Below, in pieces: positions 7,024 through 14,615 of a stretch of DNA of 17,823 nucleotides. Source of the stretch: an uncultured Candidatus Melainabacteria bacterium (lineage in GTDB: Bacteria > Cyanobacteriota > Vampirovibrionia > Gastranaerophilales > Gastranaerophilaceae); NCBI GenBank assembly GCA_934754775.1, contig CAKVIM010000026.1:1-17823 (forward strand). Reading direction: 5' to 3'. The notes under the pieces were generated by a model, which was not told where the DNA came from, searched no databases, and worked only from the letters and a program-made list of their open reading frames with translations. The position numbers and the translations under genes are program-made. Within the stretch, counting starts at the first letter, position 1, and each line of letters begins with the position of its first letter.

Positions 7024-7887
7024 ATGAAGTGTGTGAAGATTGCTAACAAAGTTGTAGGTGACGGTTACCCTTGCTTTATTATTGCCGAAATCGGAATTAA
7101 TCATAACGGTTCAGTCGGACTTGCTAAAAAAATGATTGATATTGCGGTAACAACAGGGTGTGACGCCGTAAAATTTCAAAAGAGAACTGTTGATGTAGTT
7201 TATACAAAAGAAGAACTTGCAAAAGAACGTAAAAGTGTTTTCGGAAACACTAACGGCGATCTGAAGCGTGGGCTTGAATTCGGAGAAAAAGAATACAGAG
7301 AGATTGACAAATATTGTAAAGAAAAAGGTATTCTTTGGTTTGCATCTTGTTGGGATGAAGGCTCTGTTGATTTTATGGAAAAATTTGACATTCCGTGCTA
7401 CAAGATAGCATCAGCATCTTTAACTGATGATAATTTGCTAAAGTATACAAAATCAAAAGGGAAGCCGATTTTGCTTTCTACCGGCATGAGTACTATGGAA
7501 CAGATTCGTCATGCAGTTTCAATCTTGGGCGAAGATAATTTAGTAATCTTCCACTGCACATCAACTTATCCATCCAATGCCGATGAAACGAATTTGAGAG
7601 TTATAGAAAACTTCAAGAAAGAATTTGACTGCCCTATAGGATACTCGGGCCATGAAAGAGGTGTTACACCTTCAATTCTGGCGGCTGCTTTGGGTGCGAA
7701 TTCTGTTGAACGCCATATCACAACTGACAGAACAAATTGGGGTTCTGATCAAGCTGCGAGCTTAGAAATGGCAGGGCTTTATCATATGGTAAGAGATATT
7801 CGCCAGATTCCGGAACTTCTTGGTGACGGGAAAAAGATTGTTTACCAAAGAGAATTGCCGATTATAGAAAAGTTGAGAAGAAAATAA
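7024..7887 (+). CDS. NeuB-family nonulosonate synthase without SAF domain
   Basis: Condenses phosphoenolpyruvate with an amino sugar or sugar phosphate to make a nine-carbon acidic sugar (sialic, legionaminic, pseudaminic or KDN type). Seen: Glu22 in A-E-I-G-I-N-H-N-G, K-F-Q-K (50-53), G-Y-S-G-H (His210) and E-R-H-I-T (His231); the two His match the metal ligands of Neisseria NeuB. W-G-S-D-Q-A-A-S-L-E at 239-248 is typical of the family. The protein stops at 287 residues, whereas NeuB, LegI and PseI are about 335-350 with a C-terminal antifreeze-like (SAF) domain; that domain is absent, and the frame looks intact rather than broken. The stop overlaps the start of the phosphatase gene (TAATG), which suggests a phosphorylated product such as KDN-9-phosphate. 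Substrate is inferred only. Confidence 0.87.
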   Translation: MKCVKIANKVVGDGYPCFIIAEIGINHNGSVGLAKKMIDIAVTTGCDAVKFQKRTVDVVYTKEELAKERKSVFGNTNGDLKRGLEFGEKEYREIDKYCKEKGILWFASCWDEGSVDFMEKFDIPCYKIASASLTDDNLLKYTKSKGKPILLSTGMSTMEQIRHAVSILGEDNLVIFHCTSTYPSNADETNLRVIENFKKEFDCPIGYSGHERGVTPSILAAALGANSVERHITTDRTNWGSDQAASLEMAGLYHMVRDIRQIPELLGDGKKIVYQRELPIIEKLRRK

Positions 7888-8366
7888 TGAGTATTAGTTT
7901 ACCCGAGAGTATAAAATTTGTCATAACTGATTTTGACGGAATTGTCACTGATAACTGCGTCTATATTGATGCAGACGGGAAAATGACAAGAAAACTAAAT
8001 TTTAAAGATGTCATGGCGTTTTCTATTTTGAGAAAAAACGGATACAGAATCGGGATAATCTCCGGAGAAAAGAATTCTGCAATTGATATTATTTCTAAGA
8101 AATTTAATGTAGAAGAAGTGCATCAAGGTATACGGATTAAGATTGATGTAATCAAATCCATTGTTGAAAGGTATAACTTGAAAGAGGACGAGTTTGTCTA
8201 TATTGGGGATGATATCAATGATTATGACTCTTTAATGTATGCAAAATACCCGATTACGGTTCCGGATGCGGTTGAAAAAATAAAATCAATTGAAGGAATA
8301 CAAGTCACAACAAAACGTGGCGGGGATGGTGCATTTAGAGAAATCGTTGACGCAATTGTAAAATAA
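7887..8366 (+). CDS. KdsC-like HAD phosphatase
   Basis: Small HAD-superfamily phosphatase without cap domain, of the group that dephosphorylates KDO-8-phosphate (KdsC) or nonulosonate 9-phosphates. 159 residues. Motif I D-F-D-G-I-V-T-D starts at Asp15 (nucleophile) with Asp17 as acid/base; motif II is Ser59 in I-I-S-G-E; Lys85 is a likely motif III; motif IV is G-D-D-I-N-D (107-112). The C-terminal G-G-D-G-A-F-R-E resembles the KdsC tail that closes the neighbouring active site in the tetramer. It shares one base with the upstream NeuB-like gene, so the two are coupled; synthase plus phosphatase fits a pathway through a phosphorylated nonulosonate, as described for KDN in Bacteroides. KDO itself is less likely, because the neighbour is not KdsA-like. 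Confidence 0.85.
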   Translation: MSISLPESIKFVITDFDGIVTDNCVYIDADGKMTRKLNFKDVMAFSILRKNGYRIGIISGEKNSAIDIISKKFNVEEVHQGIRIKIDVIKSIVERYNLKEDEFVYIGDDINDYDSLMYAKYPITVPDAVEKIKSIEGIQVTTKRGGDGAFREIVDAIVK

Positions 8367-8399
8367 AAAAAGTCCTAAATTTAATTTAGGACTTTTTTT
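8365..8399. terminator. Bidirectional Rho-independent terminator
   Basis: AGTCCTAAAT (8371-8380) pairs perfectly with ATTTAGGACT (8384-8393) across a 3-nt loop. Six A's precede and six T's follow, giving a U-run in both directions. It ends the fliO-like/neuB-like/phosphatase transcript from the left and the secreted-protein transcript from the right. Confidence 0.92.
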
Positions 8400-8418
8400 A
8401 TTTTATGTAATCAGTTAT

Positions 8419-9372
8419 TTATGGACGTGTTGCTTTGTCTAATTCTGTCATAAAGAATTCTTCAAACTTAGGCAAATTAGCTACGCCATAACCTCTTGCA
8501 GAAGCTCTAACAAGTTCCATGCTTACTAAATGAGATTTGTATGCTAAAATCTTTGATTTTTGCAATGCTGTTGGTTTTGTTCCGAATTTTCTTGCATAAG
8601 CTGCAGATTTTCTCAAATATTCCTGATATTCCTTTTTTCTGCTTGGCATAAGGCTAGTGAATGCGTCATCTAATTTTTTAGAAGCTTGTTGATATGTATA
8701 AGGGTCTTCACCATAAAAAGGTCGCATTGGACCTTGTGCCTGTTTGTCAAAGAGATCATGAAGCACTTCTTTATCATATTTATTACAAGTGTTTAATGCT
8801 TGTTCAACTTGTTGATTTCGATATTCTTTAGCATCAACACCAGACAATACCAATGCTAGATCATAACTTGCATTTTCCGGATCATTTTGATAATAATCTT
8901 TCAATTTCTCTGTATATCTAGGAATCATGTTTCGCATTCCAGTTAAATCTATCACATATTGCATATGAAGAGTCGCTCCGTACAATCCGTAATCTCCATA
9001 GTACGACGCTGCTATATGGTTATCCATATAAAGTTCAGGAGTAAACTTTTTCTTTAATTCTTCATTATCTGCAAATTCCTTAACGTCATCAGCGGTGCAT
9101 GCAAGAATGTAAGCTCTTTCTAAGTCTTTGTTTCGTGTTGTAATCTTTTTCTTTGTTACAGCATAATCTATAACAGGAACCGTTTCTATTACTCTATTAA
9201 TTTCTGCATCTGAGTATGGTGATTCCAACCCGATTGCACTCAAAGATTTTCTGTCAGTAGCGTTTGCGTTTGCACCCGTAGTCATAACTGCTGTAGTTGC
9301 AGCACCCATCATTGCTGCTCCGAGAAGGGTATTTCTTACAAATCTGTTCCCTATGATTGGTTTGATATTCAT
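8419..9372 (-). CDS. Secreted or membrane-anchored protein of unknown function
   Basis: 317 residues, not recognised. The N-terminus has a positively charged start and a long hydrophobic Ala/Thr/Met-rich segment (about 14-34) ending in A-N-A-N-A, a good signal-peptidase site near residue 37; export is therefore likely. The mature part is mostly helical and rich in charged residues and Tyr, with Y-Y-G-D-Y-G-L-Y-G near 124-132 and a single Cys pair far apart (Cys92, Cys202). I see no catalytic motif, repeat or anchor. AGGAG lies 8 nt before the ATG. It is a single-gene unit with its own strong promoter and shares its terminator with the operon to the left, so it is probably well expressed. It could be a lineage-specific envelope or host-interaction protein. 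Confidence 0.8.
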   Translation of the reverse strand: MNIKPIIGNRFVRNTLLGAAMMGAATTAVMTTGANANATDRKSLSAIGLESPYSDAEINRVIETVPVIDYAVTKKKITTRNKDLERAYILACTADDVKEFADNEELKKKFTPELYMDNHIAASYYGDYGLYGATLHMQYVIDLTGMRNMIPRYTEKLKDYYQNDPENASYDLALVLSGVDAKEYRNQQVEQALNTCNKYDKEVLHDLFDKQAQGPMRPFYGEDPYTYQQASKKLDDAFTSLMPSRKKEYQEYLRKSAAYARKFGTKPTALQKSKILAYKSHLVSMELVRASARGYGVANLPKFEEFFMTELDKATRP

Positions 9373-9399
9373 TTAACACACTCCTTTAAATTTAATAAT

Positions 9400-9428
9400 A
9401 TAATACATTTCCACTTGAGATATATCAA
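9400..9428 (-). promoter_or_regulatory. Predicted promoter of the 317-residue secreted protein gene
   Basis: Minus strand: -35 TTGATA (9423-9428, 5/6), 17-bp spacer, -10 TATTAT (9400-9405, 5/6). Initiation near 9393 gives a leader of about 20 nt that contains the AGGAG ribosome site. Confidence 0.65.
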
Positions 9429-9578
9429 TATTAAATCAAACAATGATATCTGCATATATATACCAATGGCTATTTTTTATTTTTTAGATTAAAAACTCTG
9501 AAAAAGCAGGTATAACTTGAAATATTCGTCTTTACAATTCGCAACATTATTAGAAATTAAATAAAAAAAATATCTTTT

Positions 9579-9607
9579 TTGATTAAATAAACGGAATATT
9601 GTATAAT
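9579..9607 (+). promoter_or_regulatory. Predicted nadE promoter
   Basis: -35 TTGATT (9579-9584, 4/6), 17-bp spacer, perfect -10 TATAAT (9602-9607). Transcription would begin near 9614, which is downstream of the in-frame TTG at 9613. This supports the ATG at 9631 as the nadE start. I saw nothing else of note in the rest of the 240-bp AT-rich divergent gap. Confidence 0.7.
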
Positions 9608-9630
9608 CGAATTTGACTGGAGAAACTGAA

Positions 9631-11616
9631 ATGAATCTATATGAACTATCCGAAATAGCAGACAAGAGGTTTTCACACGGAGAAGATGTACCTCAAAATA
9701 TTATAAATAGCGTTAAAGAGATTGTTGAAAATAAAGGGTTTATCGGACTTGCACAAATTAATCCGATAGCAGGAAATATAGAATACAACGCAAAAAAAAT
9801 CGCCAAATACATTAAGTATGCAAACAATGTCGGGTTGGATTTGATTGCGTTTCCGGAATTAGCGTTAATGGGTTATCCGATAGAAGATACAATTGACAGA
9901 CACCCTGTAATTGTAGAAGAAAATATCAAATGGCTTAAAGGGTTGGCTAAGCTTACTAAAAATACAATTGCACTCGTAGGTTTTGTAGAGCCTCGTACAA
10001 AAAGTGCAGAAGGCAAACGCTATTACAATTCTGTTGCAATTTTAAAGAACGGAAAGATTGACGGTATTGTTAGAAAATCATTGCTTCCTAACTATTCAGA
10101 ATTTAATGATTACAGATACATAGAGCCATCTCCGATTGTCGGCGTCCAACCGGCTGATACATTAGGGCATTTTGACAAAGATAGCGTCAAAGAGGTTTCA
10201 AAACTTTATACAAAATACGGAATTTCAATCTGCGAAGATTGCTGGAACAACAAAGAATTTTTCGACAAAAACTTGTATGAAAAAGATCCTATTGAAGAGT
10301 TAGCAGAAGAAAGTCCTGAAATATTTATTAACTGTTCTGCTTCTCCTACAAGAGCAAAAAAAGAGCAGCTTAAGCACAACATGCTTTCATTCGTTGCAAA
10401 AAAATATAAGACTCCTATAGTTTACGTTAACCAAGTAGGGGCAATAGATAACAGCTCATTTGACGGCTCCAGCAGAGTATTTAATTCAAACGGCGAACTT
10501 ATCGCAAGAGCAAAATCGTTTGAGGAACAGCTTCTTATTGTTAATCCGACTGAAAACATAGGGAAAATCTACCCTCTAACTAAAGGTTTGGAAAAATCAT
10601 TAACAGAGCAGAAAATCTTTACTCTTGAATATGAATCTGATTTGGAAAGAACATACAAGACTATCATTCAAGGGATTAGAGATTATTTCAATAAATGCGG
10701 TTTCAAACGTGCCGTATTGGGTTTGTCCGGCGGATTAGATTCAACCGTTTGTGCAGTCTTATTAGCAGATGCAATAGGTAAAGAAAACGTCTTTGGCGTT
10801 TCTATGCCGTCACATATCACAAGCAAAGAAAGCAAGTCTGACGCCGAAAAACTTGCTCATAACTTAGGTATAAATTTTACGGAAGCTTCCATTCGTCCAA
10901 TGATAGATACGACAACAGCGTGTCTGAATGATTTATTTAAAACCGTAGAATCAAAGTGGGACGGCAGATACAAAACTTCTTTCACTCCGGATAACATTCA
11001 AGCACGCTCAAGAGCAATGTTTCTCTGGGGCATTAGTAATGAATTTGCATCTTGCATTCCGATTGCAACTTCTGATAAATCAGAACTTTACATGGGATAC
11101 GCAACAATAAACGGCGATATGTCAGGCGGATTTGCACCAATAGCGGATGTTCCAAAGACAAAATTATTCGCATTCGCTCGTTGGCTGAATAAAAATAGAG
11201 CCGAAAAAGATGCTATTCCGGAAGCAATTATTCTTAAAAAACCGGGAGCCGAACTCGCAATTGACCCAAAGACAGGAAAACCGCTTATTGCAGAAGATGC
11301 TTTAATGCCATATGAGTTTTTGGACGAAATAATTTGGCGTGTTGAAAACAAAAACGAAGGTTATCACGATTTGATTAATACAAGTTTTGTATACGAAAAA
11401 CACAATCCGATTTCTATTGAACAAAAAACTGAATGGATAGACAAGTTTTTCCGCAGAATGTCTACAGCTCTTTATAAGTGGTCAATTTTGCCGCCGTCAG
11501 TAATCGTAGAATCTCGTTCAATTAACAAATACGATTACAGGCAACCGATTACATCCTCAAAAATCAACTACAAAGGAGTTGGGGACGAATACATCAATGC
11601 GGCTTTAGAAAACTAA
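9631..11616 (+). CDS. nadE: Glutamine-dependent NAD+ synthetase
   Basis: Last step of NAD biosynthesis: ATP-dependent amidation of deamido-NAD with ammonia released from glutamine, in the cytoplasm. 661 residues in two domains. The N-terminal nitrilase-like glutaminase (about 33-310) shows the triad Glu76 (F-P-E-L-A-L-M-G-Y-P), Lys149 (V-R-K-S-L-L-P) and Cys201 (I-S-I-C-E-D-C-W). The synthetase domain (about 335-661) has the P-loop S-G-G-L-D-S (366-371) typical of N-type ATP pyrophosphatases. The ATG at 9631 has GGAG 8 nt upstream (9619-9622); a TTG at 9613 would add six residues but lies at or before the predicted transcription start. The stop overlaps that of convergent queE by a few bases (11613-11616). 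The length fits the long two-domain class. Confidence 0.96.
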   Translation: MNLYELSEIADKRFSHGEDVPQNIINSVKEIVENKGFIGLAQINPIAGNIEYNAKKIAKYIKYANNVGLDLIAFPELALMGYPIEDTIDRHPVIVEENIKWLKGLAKLTKNTIALVGFVEPRTKSAEGKRYYNSVAILKNGKIDGIVRKSLLPNYSEFNDYRYIEPSPIVGVQPADTLGHFDKDSVKEVSKLYTKYGISICEDCWNNKEFFDKNLYEKDPIEELAEESPEIFINCSASPTRAKKEQLKHNMLSFVAKKYKTPIVYVNQVGAIDNSSFDGSSRVFNSNGELIARAKSFEEQLLIVNPTENIGKIYPLTKGLEKSLTEQKIFTLEYESDLERTYKTIIQGIRDYFNKCGFKRAVLGLSGGLDSTVCAVLLADAIGKENVFGVSMPSHITSKESKSDAEKLAHNLGINFTEASIRPMIDTTTACLNDLFKTVESKWDGRYKTSFTPDNIQARSRAMFLWGISNEFASCIPIATSDKSELYMGYATINGDMSGGFAPIADVPKTKLFAFARWLNKNRAEKDAIPEAIILKKPGAELAIDPKTGKPLIAEDALMPYEFLDEIIWRVENKNEGYHDLINTSFVYEKHNPISIEQKTEWIDKFFRRMSTALYKWSILPPSVIVESRSINKYDYRQPITSSKINYKGVGDEYINAALEN

Positions 11617-12269
11617 ATCACGTTAATAAATTTGTGAACTTGAGGTATTAGTCTGACTTTCGGGTAATACTGCAAGCATCGGTCAAGAACCTGTTGCATA
11701 AAATCTGAATCCACAGTCGGCACAATGCCTTCCATCATTGGTTGTAAAATCAGCTCAATATCATATTTTTTGCAAAGAGAGGACATTGCCAAAATCTCTT
11801 GTTCTGTGATTTCGGAATTGAATACTGCTTTTGCAAAGAGTTTTTTCTTAGACGCAATCCTAAAGAATTGGTCATGCTCTTTCCAAAACGGGTTCAAACC
11901 GGTAGCACAAGGGAGTTTTATATCAGCTGAAACATATGTAACATAATCAATTACTTCGCTAAGAGCTTCCGGCATGGTTCCATTTGTTTCAAGATAAACA
12001 GGAAGTGCTGATTTTTTTGCCAAATCCTTAATAAACTCCTTAAACAAAAGCGGCTCACCGCCAGTCAAAGAAACAGAATGGCAATCTTTGTGCGAGTCAA
12101 TAATTTTCAAGACTTCTTCAAGAGTATAATCTTTTGCATCCAGAGCGTCAAACTCTGTATCGCAATAGCTGCAGTGCAAATTGCATCCGCAAAACCTTAT
12201 AAACAATTGTTTATACCCTACATAAGGTCCCTCGCCTTGAATAGACGCAAATATTTCTTTAATTTTCAT
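11613..12269 (-). CDS. queE: 7-carboxy-7-deazaguanine synthase (radical SAM)
   Basis: Radical SAM enzyme that contracts 6-carboxytetrahydropterin to 7-carboxy-7-deazaguanine, a precursor of preQ0 and queuosine. 218 residues. Visible: I-Q-G-E-G-P (10-15), the cluster motif C-N-L-H-C-S-Y-C (Cys29, Cys33, Cys36), T-G-G-E-P-L (69-74), L-E-T-N-G near 94-98 and the C-terminal I-P-Q-V-H-K. These identify QueE rather than NrdG or a PFL-activating enzyme. GGGGA lies 4-5 nt before the ATG and the dnaJ-like stop is 10 bp upstream, so the two genes are co-transcribed. No other queuosine gene (queC, queD, queF) is in the window. Confidence 0.94.
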   Translation of the reverse strand: MKIKEIFASIQGEGPYVGYKQLFIRFCGCNLHCSYCDTEFDALDAKDYTLEEVLKIIDSHKDCHSVSLTGGEPLLFKEFIKDLAKKSALPVYLETNGTMPEALSEVIDYVTYVSADIKLPCATGLNPFWKEHDQFFRIASKKKLFAKAVFNSEITEQEILAMSSLCKKYDIELILQPMMEGIVPTVDSDFMQQVLDRCLQYYPKVRLIPQVHKFINVI

Positions 12270-12279
12270 TATTCCCCGA

Positions 12280-13248
12280 TTATATTTCTTCTCTAATGTT
12301 ACCGCTAGAAAGTTCAGCCAATCTCTTGTACAAGCTAATTTCTTCGTTTGACAAATTTTTTGGAATCTGTATTTCTACAGTTACTATCATATCACCAAAT
12401 TTACCGTTATGTTCAATTCCGCATCCGGCAAGTCTGATTTTTTGACCATTTTGGGTATTTGGAGATATCTTTAAAGAAACATTTCCTCTTAATGTGCTGA
12501 CTCTAACTTCGCACCCCAAAACAGCTTCAAAAGGAGCAACGGGGATTGTTTTTAGAATGTTCAAGCCTTCGGTTTTGTAAGTTTTAGGCTCTTTGATGTG
12601 TATTGTTAAGTACAAATCCCCGTTCATACCGCCGTTTGTCCCTTTTTCGCCTTCTCCCGCTAATCTGATTTTGGAACTATCCTTCACACCTGCAGGAATT
12701 TTTACACTAAATCTTTTGTATGTAGAAGTTTCACCCTTCCCTTTGCAAGATGGGCATTTACCGCCGTTTACAAATTTTCTGCCCTTACAAATCGGACAAA
12801 CTTGAGTTTGAAGCATATTAATCACTTTTACCGCACCATTAATAGCTTCAAACACAGAAATTTCTATATCTGAATAAATGTCATCGCCACGTTTTGGCGA
12901 AAAATCCTTTTTCTCTTTTTTGCTGAACAAATCTTCCCAACTAAAGTTCTTTTTGCTCTCGGTTTTAGTTTCCTTACGGGCAGTTGTTTTTTCGTTGTTT
13001 TTTGTTGCGGTAGATGATGATTTTGCATAAGAATAAAAACGTTTAGCCGTATCATAATCTGCTTTTCTTGTTTGGTTAGACAAAATTTCGTATGCTTCAT
13101 TGATTTCTTTAAATCTTGCGATTACATCAGGAGAATCTCCCGCAACATCGGGGTGCCATTTTCTTGCAAGATGTCTATAAGCATTCTTAATCTCTTCAGA
13201 AGTACTATATTCAGAAATATTCAAAATTTTGTAATAATCTTTAGTCAT
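12280..13248 (-). CDS. DnaJ-family co-chaperone with a reduced zinc domain
   Basis: Stimulates the ATPase of an Hsp70 (DnaK) and delivers substrate. 322 residues: J domain (1-70) with H-P-D at 32-34; a Lys/Ser/Thr-rich linker (75-118) instead of the Gly/Phe-rich region; then the substrate-binding beta domains (about 120-305) with a zinc site. Only two Cys pairs are present (Cys151/Cys154 and Cys165/Cys168) in place of the four C-x-x-C-x-G-x-G motifs of true DnaJ, so it could hold one zinc, not two. It thus lies between classical DnaJ and zinc-less CbpA types. No dnaK or grpE is nearby. The ATG has no clear ribosome site (AGAG only). queE follows 10 bp downstream. Confidence 0.9.
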   Translation of the reverse strand: MTKDYYKILNISEYSTSEEIKNAYRHLARKWHPDVAGDSPDVIARFKEINEAYEILSNQTRKADYDTAKRFYSYAKSSSTATKNNEKTTARKETKTESKKNFSWEDLFSKKEKKDFSPKRGDDIYSDIEISVFEAINGAVKVINMLQTQVCPICKGRKFVNGGKCPSCKGKGETSTYKRFSVKIPAGVKDSSKIRLAGEGEKGTNGGMNGDLYLTIHIKEPKTYKTEGLNILKTIPVAPFEAVLGCEVRVSTLRGNVSLKISPNTQNGQKIRLAGCGIEHNGKFGDMIVTVEIQIPKNLSNEEISLYKRLAELSSGNIREEI

Positions 13249-13326
13249 ACTCTAGGTTTAATGATAAGATTGAAAAAGTCAACGGTTCTAATCAGCAATA
13301 TTGTTTACCTATTGAAAATCTTATGT

Positions 13327-13344
13327 AGAGGTGATATCATCTCT
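13327..13344 (+). promoter_or_regulatory. Hairpin covering the ribosome site of the thioredoxin-like gene
   Basis: AGAGGTGATATCATCTCT is self-complementary apart from one G-U pair and would form a 7-bp stem with an ATAT loop. The left arm holds the only good Shine-Dalgarno sequence (GAGGTGAT) for the ATG at 13347, 11-12 nt upstream, so folding would hide it. Translation may therefore be temperature- or factor-dependent. Confidence 0.4.
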
Positions 13345-13346
13345 TT

Positions 13347-13703
13347 ATGTTAAAAAAGTGTTTGTTATTTTTGATGTTATTTTCCGTCCTGCCAATCTGT
13401 GCAGGCGAATTAGAAAACGCTTTCAACAAGCGTGATAACGTATTTTTGTATTTATACACACCAAATTGCGGTTACTGCACAAAATTTACGCCTCGCTATA
13501 ACAAGCTTTCAAAAATGTATGATAGCAAGTTTGCGTTCGTTAAAATTGATGCTTCTACAGATTATGGTATAACACTTGCAAGAAAATATCGTGCCGGCTT
13601 TGTACCTTATGTAATGCTGTTAAATAAGAACAAATCGCAGTTTGTATCACCGTCTTGTTTGTCGGATAATGTTTGTGTAGAAAACGCAATAAAGAAGTTT
13701 TAA
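13347..13703 (+). CDS. Secreted thioredoxin-fold protein
   Basis: 118 residues. Signal peptide (hydrophobic core about 5-17, cleavage around C-A-G near 19-20), so it acts outside the cytoplasmic membrane, presumably in thiol-disulfide exchange. The active site is Cys41-Gly-Tyr-Cys44 in T-P-N-C-G-Y-C-T-K-F, and the cis-Pro loop is G-F-V-P-Y (Pro87). Two further Cys (104 and 110) near the C-terminus may form a second disulfide. The C-G-Y-C centre resembles thioredoxins and DsbA-like oxidoreductases more than C-G-P-C; reductant or oxidant role cannot be told. The next gene, rfbA, starts 18 bp later, so they probably share a transcript, although no functional link is obvious. Confidence 0.85.
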   Translation: MLKKCLLFLMLFSVLPICAGELENAFNKRDNVFLYLYTPNCGYCTKFTPRYNKLSKMYDSKFAFVKIDASTDYGITLARKYRAGFVPYVMLLNKNKSQFVSPSCLSDNVCVENAIKKF

Positions 13704-13721
13704 GAAGAAAGGATATTGAGT

Positions 13722-14615
13722 ATGAAAGGGATTGTATTAGCAGGCGGAGCAGGAACACGTTTATATCCGGCATCACAACCGATATCAAAGATTCTTCTTC
13801 CGATTTATGACAAACCTATGATTTATTATCCGCTTTCTACGCTTATGCTTGCGGGGATAAAAGATATCCTGATTATTACTAACGAAACTGACTACGATAA
13901 CTTCATCAAACTTCTTGGTGATGGTTCACAATACGGGCTGAACCTTCAATACAGAATTCAATATGTTCAACGTGGTATCGCAGATGCATTTATTATTGCA
14001 GAAGACTTTATTGACAGTGATGATGTTGCTTTAATTCTTGGTGACAATATTTTCCACGGTCAAGGGTTCAAAACAATAATGAAGCACGCAATCAAAAGCA
14101 ATTGCGGAGCTACTGTATTTGGTTATACCGTTAAAGACCCTGAAAGATTTGGTGTGGTCGAGTTTGACGAAAATAACAAAGCAATTTCTCTTGAAGAGAA
14201 ACCGGCATGCCCAAAATCAAATTATGCAGTTACAGGACTTTATTTCTATGATAGCAAAGTCTGCGAATACGCAAAACAGCTTAAACCTTCTCAAAGAGGC
14301 GAACTCGAAATAACGGATTTGAACAAAATCTATCTGGCAAAAGGAAAACTAAACGTAGAAATCCTTGGTAGAGGTTTTGCTTGGCTTGATACCGGAACCC
14401 ATGATTCTATGCTTCAAGCAAGTCTATTCGTTCAGACAATGGAACTTAACAAAGGCGTAAAAATCTCATGTCTTGAAGAGATTGCATTTAATCAAGGATT
14501 CATCTCCAAAGAAGAGCTTTTACATAAAATCGAAAAATACGGATTTAAAAACGATTACTACAACTACGTTCGCTATGTTATAGAGCATCCGGACTCTGTA
14601 GCTCTAAATGTTTAA
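13722..14615 (+). CDS. rfbA: Glucose-1-phosphate thymidylyltransferase
   Basis: Couples dTTP and glucose-1-phosphate to give dTDP-glucose, the first step to dTDP-rhamnose and other deoxysugars of the cell surface. 297 residues, the usual RmlA length. Visible: N-terminal nucleotide loop L-A-G-G-A-G-T-R (6-13), the [11 protein letters not shown] stretch (29-39), L-G-D-N-I (106-110, metal-binding Asp108), E-E-K-P (158-161) and W-L-D-T-G-T-H-D (221-228). Start: AAGGA (13709-13713) is 8 nt from ATG 13722, whereas an in-frame TTG at 13716 would be only 2 nt away. rfbB, rfbC and rfbD are not in the window. The stop overlaps that of the convergent TPR gene. Confidence 0.96.
   Translation: MKGIVLAGGAGTRLYPASQPISKILLPIYDKPMIYYPLSTLMLAGIKDILIITNETDYDNFIKLLGDGSQYGLNLQYRIQYVQRGIADAFIIAEDFIDSDDVALILGDNIFHGQGFKTIMKHAIKSNCGATVFGYTVKDPERFGVVEFDENNKAISLEEKPACPKSNYAVTGLYFYDSKVCEYAKQLKPSQRGELEITDLNKIYLAKGKLNVEILGRGFAWLDTGTHDSMLQASLFVQTMELNKGVKISCLEEIAFNQGFISKEELLHKIEKYGFKNDYYNYVRYVIEHPDSVALNV

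Noticed and set aside
7024..7887. NeuB-like gene as a truncated pseudogene
   Set aside because: All barrel active-site motifs are intact, the stop is coupled to the next gene and the missing part is a whole domain, so a SAF-less form is more likely than decay.
9613..9630. TTG at 9613 as the nadE start
   Set aside because: It lies at or before the predicted transcription start, and GGAG is correctly placed only for the ATG at 9631.
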